Notes under the pieces: model-generated
What the model saw: only the letters and a program-made list of their open reading frames with translations
Told to the model about the DNA's origin: nothing
The model's database searches: none
Shown here: positions 39,401 through 51,400 of the stretch, piece by piece
Layout of the letters: each line of letters starts with the position of its first letter
Numbering within the stretch: the first letter of the stretch is position 1
Made by a program: the position numbers and the translations under genes
Assembly (NCBI RefSeq): GCF_037975245.1
Contig: NC_092569.1
Location: 26,591,168-26,655,167, forward strand
Direction: 5' to 3'
DNA: 64,000 nt
From: Apostichopus japonicus
Lineage: Eukaryota; Echinodermata; Holothuroidea; Aspidochirotida; Stichopodidae

Positions 39401-42400
39401 TATTCATGTGAGTAAAAATAGCCCCACCCCCACCCCAAGAAAATAATATTAAGCCCGCTAGGAAAAAGCACTGTATTTTGGGGTAATTCACTATGTCGTC
39501 GAATATAATTTTCGAAAAAAAGTTTCCCCTTTGTTACATTAACATAGCTTTTTTAGTCAGTAGTCTATGTAGCTTATCAAGCAGATAACTTGTACTCAGT
39601 TGCTTACTCGCTTAACCAGAGTGATTGATAAGTTTGTAAAGTGAGGGCCAGTGGTACAAATGTACCGAGAAAAGTTTGGAACAAAAGTGCAGTCGCGAAA
39701 GATAGGGTGTCTGACTGACACTGACCGTATCGTTGACGAGTATAGTGCGGGGGGGGGGGGGGGGTACAAGGCAGCAGTCGGAATTTTCTGGCTCCAAAAC
39801 CCATCCAGTTGGAATTTCAGCCACTAAACCCCCAATCATCATGCATTAGCTACGTCCCTGTATCTAGCTATTCAAATTTTACACAAAACACATTAAATCC
39901 ATTTGCAAAAGTGCTAGATTTAAGGTCAATTTCACGTTTGTTAATTTAAGTCAAAAATACACTTTCTAATCACTTACAATTGTATTTAATGTATTAATTC
40001 TTCGGTAAATATCAATTAGGCTATATGCTGAGTCAATTATGGAAGTATAGAAGTCAAGAGAAATATTACATGCTTAATATCCACCCCCCCCCCCCTCACC
40101 CCTCCCCATTTATTCTCTGATTGGATTGAAATGTACTTGCAGAAGAAAAATTTTCATGCCAAATTACTTTAATCTGGTAGAATTGATACACTTTTACCAA
40201 TCTATGTGCAAAGATGTTCCATACACTATTACTCAATACTTCATAAGATAAATTTGAAGGAGCGGAATAAAGGACCATGCGTTCTGATTGTAATTGAATG
40301 ATTCATTCAGGATGTTTCCTAGAAGTTTTCTCTCGTAAAAGAGCGCTTGAACATTAGGCTCGAACTAATTGATACCAATGTACGAACTGACTGCCTACCG
40401 TCATTTCAAACGTCCATGGAATTACCTTTAAAAGGCTGAGAGTTCATATTTATCATAGCGTGATTGCTCCCTTGCGTCGAACCATTAAAATTGATAGATA
40501 ACTGAAATAATCTGCAGCATGTTGACAGTTTAACTGCTTTTTTGCATTTGTATTCCCAAATGAATGAAATATCGGAATATCTTTCCTTCTACGAATGTCT
40601 CTGACCCACGTTAGGAGAGTTAAAGTGATATTGTTCAATGTTTGAACGTTACTGCATGTACCATTACTGCATGGTACTTGGTAGGCCTATATAGGGGATG
40701 GTTTATTTCTTTGATTGTTTGTCCGGCTGTAAGCTTCATAAGCTTCATGGGGCTATCATGACAGTGCATGCCTGCTACAAGCCTGCTACAGCCTTGCTAC
40801 GGCCTTGCTACAGCCATAGAAAGATGCTGTCGCTTTATGCCATCGTGTTCAAATATCTGCCTCATTGCAATTTTTCCCTTTTGATTAGGCTGAAACACTG
40901 AAATTTCGTAAGTGATTTGAGTAAGTTAAAGTGTTATATGCTAACATATCGATGAACTCGGAAGTCATTTAGAGGCTTTCTTAAATTGTAAAAACTTTCC
41001 GACAGAATTTGGCCATGTATATAGACATGCTGCCATTAATTGGAATGCACTTAAAACGAGTTCTCTCTTTTTCATTCCTTGAGGGTCCAAAGTGCAATTT
41101 GTAATGCTACCGGTTGACACTAAACGCACGATACATAACATATGAGATGGACACTCATTTAAGAAGTGATGATGTAGTGGTCATTTAAATTGGTCAAGCA
41201 CACTTTGGACCGGGCAAGAAGCATTATGGTAATCTTCTACACTGTCTTAAAAAATCATATGACCCATCGGTTAGGTGGTCCAAGGCGTTCTGGTCTTGAT
41301 TAGGGCCCAAATGCTTTTTATTCGTGATCCTGTTACATTCATTTAAGAAGTGATGATGTAGTGGGCATTTGAATTGGTCAAGCATTCTTTGGACCGGGCA
41401 AAACGCATTATGGTAATCTTCTACACTGTCTTAAAAAATCATATGACCCATCGGGTAGGTGGTCCAAGGCGTTCCGGTCTTGATTAGGGCCCAAATGCTT
41501 TTTATTCGTGATCCTGTTACATTCATTTAAGAAGTGATGATGTAGTGGGCATTTGAATTGGTCAAGCATTCTTTGGACCGGGCAAGACGCATTATGGTAA
41601 TCTTCTACAATGTCCTTAGAGTTCATGTTAACCATCGGTTTGGTGGTCCAAGGTGTGCTGCATAGATTAGGGCCCAAAGCTTTTTCAGGTGCCGTTACAC
41701 TCATTAAAAAAGTAATGATTTAATGGTCATTTAAATTGGTCAAGCACTCTTTGGACCGGGCAAGACGCATTATGGTACTCTTCTACAATGTCCTTATAGT
41801 TCATGTTTACCATCGGTTTGGTGGTTCAAGGCGTGCCTCATGGATTAGGGCCCAAAGTTTTTTGTGGTCACGTTACACTCATTAAAGAAGTAATTATTTA
41901 ATGGTCATTTAAATTGGTCAAGCACGCTTTGGACCGGGCAAGACGCATTATGGTACCCTTCTACAATGTCCTAAGAGTTCATGTTAACCATCGGTTTGGT
42001 GATCCAAGGCGTGCTGCATGGATGAGGGCCCAAAGCTTTTTCGTGGTCCCACTTTACTCATTAAAGAAGTAATGATTAAGTGATCATTTAAATTGGTCAA
42101 GCACTCTTTGGACCGGGCAAGACGCATTATGGTACTCTTCTACAATGTCCTTAGAGTTGATGTTACCCATTGGTTTGGTGGTCCAAAGCGTACTGCATGG
42201 ATGAGGGCCCAAAACTTTTTCGTTGTCCCGTTACACTCATTAAAAAAGTAATGAATTAGTGGTCATTTAAATTGGTCAAGCACTCTTTGGACCGGGCAAG
42301 ACGCATTATGGTACTCTTATGCAATGTCCTTAGAGTTCATGTTAACCATTGGTTTGGTGATCTAAGGCGTGCTGCCTGGATTAGGGCCCAAAGCTTTTTT

Positions 42401-45400
42401 TGTGGTCCCGTTACACTCATTAAAAAAGTAATGAATTAGTGGTCATTTTAATTGGTCAAGCACTCTTTAGACCGGGCAAGACGCATTATGTTACCCTTCT
42501 ACAAGGTCCTTAGACTTCATTATGACTCATTGGTTGGGCGGTCCAAGGCGTGCTGGTTTTGATTAGGGCCCAAATGTTTTTATTTCAGTTCCCGTTACAT
42601 TTATTTAAAAAAATGTTGATTTAATGGTCATTTTAATTGGTCAAGCACTCTTTGGACCGGGCAAGACGCATTATGGTATCCTTCTACAATGTGTTAAGAA
42701 TTCATATGACCCATTGGTAAGGTGGTCCAAGGCGTGCTAGTTTTGATTAGGGCCTAAAGTAATTTTTTTACATTAATTTAAGAACTGATGAAGTACTGGT
42801 CATTTTAGTTGGTCCAGAACTATTTGGACCGGGCAAGATGCATTATGGTACCCTTCTACATAGTCATTAGAGTTCATATGACCCATGGGCCATAGATAAA
42901 CCTCTTTCCACGACCAAATGTTGAACATCTTGTAAGAAAGCTTTTGTCTTGCCAGAGGTATTACGTCGATACCATTGTCGAATACGTAACCGAATAGGTA
43001 GCTGAGTTACTCATTCGCGAATATCGAACGAGGAACGGGGAATAAGTATCTAACTTCACACCGGTAACTACACGAAGCATATCAAATGTGGTTGACCGAA
43101 ATTCTATACCGTAGAAATGCTCGAGTTGAATTGCTAGGGATTACTCACAAAGTTGAGGCGCTATTGTTAAATCGTTTCTATGTAGACAGGCGTTTCAGTG
43201 TGGCGCTTCTGGAGAGCTAAAAATCTACTCTGTCGGGTGAGGCATTCTGGAGAAATATTTTCGGAAATCTTACAGTGTTTTGGCCCTAAACTTAGACCGA
43301 AAAATGTCATTTTTGACATATTTTCCACAAATATAGAGCCATCTCTCTACATATGCCTGTGAGGCTCCTGATTTGATTCCTTGTATGTATTAGCTAGTTG
43401 TTTGAGATAGGGTCAGTTGACTTGAAAGTTTTCACTGTTCTCACGATTTTTTTGAAAAAAAAGGTCAAAACGACCGGTTTTTTGAATGTAAACAAATCTT
43501 TGAAGACAAAAAAAAAGTCCATGTGACCCCCTCGGAAAAATGTTGTTTATTGATACAGGCTGTCTTATGTGCAAAATAAAGCTATAGGAAGCTCCCTAGT
43601 GTATTCCTATCTCGAGTAATGATTTTCTAAACACATGGGGGTTTCAGTGCTCGAATTTTGTACAGACATGGCTTTAGGTACAGAATTAATGTTGATATGT
43701 TGTAGACTATTTAAACATGTATATATTTCTATCAGTCAAGGTTGTACCCAGCAAACACAAAGCGTTATCATAACATTTTTAAAAGAGCCTCTAAAATATG
43801 TTTTATAACGTTTAATGTGGTGTTATAAAAAACGTCGACATAACGTGTTTATGAGATATTAATGTTAAATTAATGTTTTAACGAAAAATTGTTCGGAAGT
43901 AATAGCCTGAAAACGTTTTTGTGACATATTTATTACACCACAAATAACGTTATCAAAACAAAAGACGAAACGTTTTGATAACGTTTTAAAAACGTTTTTG
44001 TGTTTGCTGGGATAATTCAATTGCACAGTGGTAATCATCTGAGTGTCATTCATTTAAGTGGCTGGACTATGTAGTCTAACATGCAGAGACCATTGTTAAG
44101 TCAGCTCATGTTGAAATGCAATACAAAAACATGATAAAACACATGTACAATGTTGTGGCCTCTAATAATACGTAGTGAAACTTACAAGGAGTTAGAGTTT
44201 GTCATGGCAAAAATGGTGCTTAATAAAGACAACAAGGATGCCATGCTGTTTTAATAAACACATTTCAGATCCAAAAAGTGTAACACAATTCAATTAAAGA
44301 CACTGTGGCAATGGTTTCAAAGAAAGAGGCTCAGGTGAACTAGTAAGCATGAATCCTCCCTTCTTTCCTTGCATACCTAACATCTACATTTACTGTACCT
44401 TCCCTGACAGTCGTGTTATGAAATAGTAATACCATCTCTTTGATGTTACCGAAACACTCCATCGAGACACCTTACGGGCCTCTTATGTATTTATCTAGGT
44501 CATGGATTCAGTTTTCCCACGAGAAGTTTTTAACTATCTTATTGAATCTTGGTACAGGGCCTTTTCCCAAAATAGATTCCATTATGTCTGTGGAACATTC
44601 GAGAAGGTTCTCTCACGTGGTATGGAAGTTTCCATAAGAAAGGGGATGGACTTCCAAACTCCCAACCAATCAGGGCAGATCAGTGCCAGCGCACTTATTT
44701 TTATATCGTTAAGTTGATACAGGATGGTCAGGTTATTGGCTGCCTACTGATTGTGCGCAGAGAGATTTGATAGAAGTAAGGTATAAAAGAAAAATGCGGC
44801 GGAAAGTTTATCACTTGATCAGAAAATTTATCACTCCGCCGAAAGTTCATCACTCCCTCTAATTGTTTAATTGACGGAGTCAAGTCAAGTCAAATCATTG
44901 TAATTTAGTTTTATTTGTTAAGAGAATCGACAGAGAAGAAATTATACCGAATCATTAATCAAATCCTATCTCGTCAAATTGTAATATTGTGTCGAGCCCG
45001 GCTCCTCCGATAGTAAAACTATATCGGGACTCGCGATAGAAAGGTACTGGGATGTCTTGATGCCGTATTTACGCTTCTTCAGGAGATGTCTCGAACGGAA
45101 GAAAACAATGACTTCACACAAAAAACAATTTGACGAGATAGGATTTGATTAATGATTCGGTATAATTTCTTCTCTGTCGATTCTCTTAACAAATAAAACT
45201 AAATTACAATGATTTGACTTGACTTGACTCCGTCAATTAAACAATTAGAGGGAGTGATGAACTTTCGGCGGAGTGATAAATTTTCTGATCAAGTGATAAA
45301 CTTTCCGCCGCATTTTTCTTTTATACCTTACTTCTATCAAATCTCTCTGCGCACAATCAGTAGGCAGCCAATAACCTGACCATCCTGTATCAACTTAACG

Positions 45401-48400
45401 ATATAAAAATAAGTGCGCTGGCACTGATCTGCCCTGATTGGTTGGGAGTTTGGAAGTCCATCCCCTTTCTTATGGAAACTTCCATACCACGTGAGAGAAC
45501 CTTCTCGAATGTTCCACAGACATAATGGAATCTATTTTGGGAAAAGGCCCTGTACCAAGATTCAATAAGATAGTTAAAAACTTCTCGTGGGAAAACTGAA
45601 TCCATGACCTAGATAAATACATAAGAGGCCCGTAAGGTGTCTCGATGGAGTGTTTCGGTAACATCAAAGAGATGGTATTACTATTTCATAACATCCCCCT
45701 CAATCTTTTAAAATTTTTGGATACTCCAAAATTTTAACATCATACTGCTTTAACTTATCATTATCTCAAGAAGGTAGAGTACTGTAAGCACATTCACTAA
45801 TATTCATTGACTTCCATAAATGGTCTGCATGTATCTCAAAGGTTAACATCTTGGTTACGAATTATTAAAAATGATCATATGGTATATACATTGACACTAT
45901 CTCCTTGAAAATATTGTGTACCTCTTCAATATTGATGGCATCATATGATGTAATCTAAAAAAAAAAAAACATCATTAAGATATCTTAAAGTTACATGACA
46001 CAGCAAAATATGCAGTATCTCTTACAAAATACATTTATGCATTTCAGACATCAATAATACACTTATATCAAAAGTGAAATCATGCCGTGATTGGGGAGAG
46101 ATCAGAGAAAACTAGACTTAGTTATCTTTTAACTGAACAGAACACCTCAGCGTTCCATAAAAAATTCGTATATTAAAAAAGAAACCTTAAAATATTACAA
46201 ACTCATTTACAAAAGCTCCTCTTTAATGAAGGCATACAGTAGTTTCAAAACTGTTTTGAAACCTTGTGAATCATATACATCCACTTCAAGAAAATCAACA
46301 AAATGTGACTCGATAGCATGGTGACCCTAGGTATGCACTCCGAAATGATCTAGTAAAGTACCAAAGTACTAGATATTCGATACCATAAAAGAGACCCCAT
46401 AGACTATGACATCAACAAATCTTTCTTCAAATTTACATAATACTTAACATCTTGTCTTTTCAACATCATGATGAAATTTACTTTTGCATGAATAATTGAG
46501 GAAAAGAAAATATATACACAAGTTCCTCAAAAGATCTATACTCTCATTTGCTTCGGTAACTGTTGCTGTAAGCAAAAGTTGCAAATCTTCAATGCTGTCT
46601 CTGAATAGCCTTCAATATAACATCAATGATGCAATGTAAATATCCTTAAAATATTTCTCAATATATGAAAACCCATGTTGCTAATATTCCGGATATGTTC
46701 TAATTGCCGGGTAAACGTTTGAACGAATTCATAAGGAGAAATAAGGTATACTCATTACACATTTGTCATAAAAGATGAAACTAGGTCACTTGGTGGCGTT
46801 TTAAACAATAAAGCTTATATTGTTACACCATACAGTACAATGACTTCCACTTAATAGGTATGCAGGTAATTGCCATGACACATTCCATTCATACAATCGT
46901 GGGTAAAACACCTGTTCATCTGAACTTAAAGCAATATGCAGTTATACATTCTAACCATATAATGTTTGCAACATCCTGCCTGGATTGCCTGTAATGTTCA
47001 ATCCCTTTTCATGGAGAAAATTCATTATTTCCCCTGTGTTAGAATATTTTCCTACATTCCACCAAAAATCATGACTCTTAAAGCCTGTTGGAAAACATGG
47101 TGTCTGATAGGTGACCAGAACCTGTAATTCACCCAATTTGTATCGAGCACGTTGGACTTTCATGTCTCCTTGTGGAGCATTTGCAAAAACTTTCTTTTGC
47201 CTTAATATACTATCTTTGATGGAAGGATAAGGAATTGCTAATCCTTCATTATGTGCTCTATTCTCTAGAAATGATGCAACATTCATTGGCTTAGTGGTCA
47301 TAAGACACATGATGTGATCTGAAGTTACCCCTGGCAAAATGTTACCAAACTCATCATGAAACTCAATATGTGCATCTTGCATGACATTAACATTTTCTGC
47401 ATTAGAAGTGTTACTACTCAAAACATTTCGCATTCGTGCAACCTTTTCACTTGATGAACCCTTCGTTTTCAAGACATTCCGCAATTTCTGAATGTTGGTG
47501 ATATTCTTAGTTTCAGAAGATGCTCTTACAAAACATGGTTTAAGCCTGTTATAATTGAATACATCACTAAGAATTTCTCCTTTGAGAGTGGCCAACAAAT
47601 AATGAGTCCTATCCAAAACTTGATGGATCACTAGTGGTCCACACCATTCTGCAGCAATTTTGCGAGAGTTCGCAGTCAAGGAGGAAGACGTTGGCTTATA
47701 CAGATACACTAATTGACCCGTTGAATAAATTGCACCTTTGTCTAGTTTTGCACTTATCTTAACATTTTGAGCATCTTGTTGCTTCTTTTGTAAGACTAAC
47801 ATTACCCTTGACAAATGATCAAATCGTTTCTTTAACAATGCAGCATATTCTCCATGAGATTGTGATAATCCTGCCATTGGATTGAATGATAAATTTGTAA
47901 GATTTGGCGGCTTACGTCCAAATGCAAGTTCAAATGGGCTATAGTTACCTAACTGAGGAGAGGAAAATGTGTTATATGCATAGGCTGATGTTGGGACAAA
48001 TCGTACCCAATCCGTACCAAACTGATTTAAGTTCACTTTGAGGAAATTTGAAAGAGTCTGAATGTGTCTTTCAACCTGTAAGCTTCCATGATTGCTTACA
48101 CTGATGAACTTTTGTTCAATGCCTAAAGCTTTACTTAAGAGCTCCACTAATTTTCCTGTAAGAGAAGCTGCCGCATCACTTATGATACAAGACGGTGGAC
48201 CAAAGGTTGTGACTACCCTCTGCAATAATGCTTCACATATTGTTTCAGCATCAAGAGTCTTAAGAGAAACACATACAACAAATCTAGTGATCTCATCACA
48301 AACAACCATCAAATGTTTAAATCCTGTAGCCGTTGTGGGCATAGTCTTGAAATCCAGACTAAGTCTGTCAAAAGGACGATAAGAATCAGGAATGCGAGCA

Positions 48401-51400
48401 TGATATTGTCTCAATTTGTCCGGTTTCTTACGGAATTCTTGACAACGGAGACATGCCTGAATATAATTACTGATGCGTTGAAACATATTACGCAGATAGA
48501 AATGCTGTCTAATGGTCAAATATGTACGCATTACACCCTGATGATTACTTAACAAGTCATCGTGATATCGAGATATTATCTGTTCTACCATAGTCTCAGG
48601 TACGACTAACTGAAGAGTCATCTTAGCATCATTAGTCTCATGCAAAAATATCCTGAATAACAAACTATTACATAACAAATAATCCTCTGCTTGAGAACGA
48701 ACAGTTCTAGCATGCTTAACATTACTTGGAATAATGTCGTGTGCAAGAAAGTCATAAATTGGTTTGTAGTAAGGACATGTCTGTTGTTGAATTTGTAACT
48801 CTTTTACGTCAAATGGCAGATCATAGTTTTTGATCAGCTTTCCTTGAATTGCCTTCATGACTTTATTCAATTCCTTTTGTTTTGGAATGTGTCCTGTAAC
48901 CAAATGATCAATGTTTGTTATGACTGGCTTCGGCTGAACAAATAATTCTGGTGGTGGTTCTCTGACTACCTCTTGCACTCTATGTCTATTCTGATCCACT
49001 AATCTTGGCTCTGAAGGTTGAGAAACACTTGTAAAATTTGGCACAACTAATACATCAGGACTATATGTATGTCGATTTTCACTCGGCATAGTAATAATAG
49101 GCCTTTGAATATATGTTTCTCTCTTATCAGTAGAAATTACTGGTGTAGTCGTCCTTTGTGACTCAGATTGTGGTCTCTGTGTAACATGCTCATTAGAATG
49201 TGTTGCCTTAGGAACGGATGTCCTATTTACTCTATTTGTTGATTCTTTGGCTGGGGAATCCTGCTTGGACTCCTTTGTGACTTTATTCGGAAATAAATCT
49301 GGAACCTTGACTCCCATTGACCTTGCCATTGACCTTGTCATGATTGGATTAAATGTCTCCTTAGGTGGAGTTGAAAAATCCTCACAAGAATTGACCTCTC
49401 GAGCAACCTGATCTATTTCAGAGTGAAATTCCTGTGGTGCTCTAGACAAATAATCTGCCAAAACCAATTCTGAGCCTTTCTTATAACCAACCTGAAATGT
49501 ATATTCTGACAACTTGAACAGAAGCTTACGTAAGCGTGAAGTTGCTGGTTCTTGTTTTGACTTAAACAATTCAACAATGGCTGAGTGATCAACATATGCC
49601 TCAAATTCTACATTTTGCAATAAATGTTTGAATGCTATCACATTAATAAATAGACCCATCATTTCTAATTCAGTTACACTATACCTCTGACATGCTGGTG
49701 GTAATATCTTAGAGTAATATGCAATAATATTCTCTTTGCCATTAACTCTTTGTGTCAGGTACGATCCTGTTGCTACTCGTGATGTGTCACTATATAATAC
49801 AAAACGACCATATTTCTGTGGCATATGCAATATAGGTGGATTACACAACAACTCTTTAATACTTTGAAATGCACACTGATGTTCCTCTGTCCATTTAAAT
49901 ACCTTTCTCTTACGACTCAACTGATGTAATGGTCTCAATAGTGCTTGAATATTTGGGAAAAATGAAGCCACATAATTAACTGCACCTACAAATCGTCTTA
50001 CTGACTTAACATTGTGTGGTTTCGGTGTGTTCCTGATCGCTGCACATCTGTCATGTAAAGGTTGGATACAAGCCTCACCTTCTGGGGTTATTGAGAGCAA
50101 ATGTCCCATATATCGGACTGAATTTTGAAAAATGCTACACTTTTTCGGAGAGATTTTCAATCCATTGTCCATTAAAACCTTAAAAATTGCCTGTAGGTGT
50201 TGTTTGTGAGATCGTTTGTCTGCACTGTACACAATAATATCGTCATGATGAGCAATACAGAACTTATTTGAATTTGGGATCGTTGCCAAAATATCATTAA
50301 TTTGCGACTGAAAGATCGCTGGAGATAAATTCAATCCCTGTGGTAAGCGTTTATAATAATAATGCTTTCCTCCATGAAATGAAGCAATACCTGTATATTG
50401 TTGTGCATGAACACTAAGTGGCAGACAGAAGAATGCAGACTTTAAATCAAGAACACCCAAAATTTTGGCTCCAGAGTACCCTATGGTACGGATAGTCTCA
50501 TTCAGTAATGGAAATGGGTGATTGAGACGTTTTATTCTACTGTTCAAGTAGCGAAAATCTGTGACAACCCTTTTGTCTTTTGTTCCCTTCTTTGGAATGA
50601 GGAAAACCGGTGAGGTATAAGACTGATGTCCTACCGCTAAGATTCCCAATCGCACTAATTTGTCTAGCTCACTAGCGACAATGACTTTGTCCTCATCTGA
50701 AAGTCTATAGGGACGTATGTAAAATGGCTCATCATTAGTAAGAGTAATATCAGCCTCATAATTTGGACAGTGAGATAATTCACCATAAAGAGAAAATGCA
50801 TCTCTATGTGAGTCTAGAAATTCATAAATGCTTTCTGTTTCTGAAGCATTCAGAATACTTTGTTCCAAATTAATGTTATCTCTCATGATTCCCTGTTCGG
50901 ATTTCGAAACCAGGGGATCATCGGCTGTTAAATGTGGATAACGATGTAAATTATATCGTGTAATTGCATCACGATTCTCTTTAGAGTTAGAATTGGTTCG
51001 AAAAAGAGACGGTTTTTCGATGTCTCTCATGACATTGAGAAAATCTAGAGAATCAGTAGGTATGTCTTCTGTGACCGTAATGATATCTGCTAAATCTAAA
51101 TGAGCCACTGTGCGAGAAGGATGCAGAAAAAATTTTTGGTTACCCATGTTCCTTAGTAGAATTTTTGTTCTACCTTTATGCATTTTCACTAACATTCGTG
51201 AAGGACACATACGAGATATCAGAGGAAACGGTTTAATAACCACATCTGCATTTCGTGCATATAGTGGAAGACGTCCCTGTACAGTAATGTATCTTTGCTG
51301 ACCTGGGTAAATAACAAATCTCTGCACTGGCCTAAGGAAAACTTTGGCTTGTTTAATTCTAAAACAGTTTGTGGTAAAGTCCAAAGATCCATTCAATTCC

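Larger units (their letters stand above)
35124..43065. mobile_element. Foldback element with satellite-array arms
   Basis: The ends are ACCGGTGTGAAG and CTTCACACCGGT, flanked by perfect 9-bp duplications aactacacg (35115-35123, 43066-43074). About 130-170 bases of unique terminal sequence (for example aggaacgggg, tattcgcgaat) are inverted copies of each other. The arms then become arrays of about 180-bp units: about 14 at 35260-37760 and about 10 in reverse orientation at 41130-42890. The centre (37.8-41.1 kb) has no transposase frame. Long inverted repeats with internal tandem units and a 9-bp duplication fit foldback/Mutator-like non-autonomous elements, comparable to the TU elements described from sea urchin. 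It lies in the FReD gene intron upstream of linker 2. Confidence 0.93.

Noticed and set aside
44440-45667. Identical 65- and 71-residue open frames repeated at 44440-44717, 45390-45667 and 53900-54177
   Set aside because: They are the same LTR sequence in three copies. The frames lie over LTR U3 sequence and have no protein features.
45694-46950. Possible envelope-like gene after pol
   Set aside because: No sense-strand frame of useful length exists between the pol stop and the polypurine tract.
48092-48552. Plus-strand open frames inside pol
   Set aside because: Antisense shadows of the pol coding sequence with no motifs.
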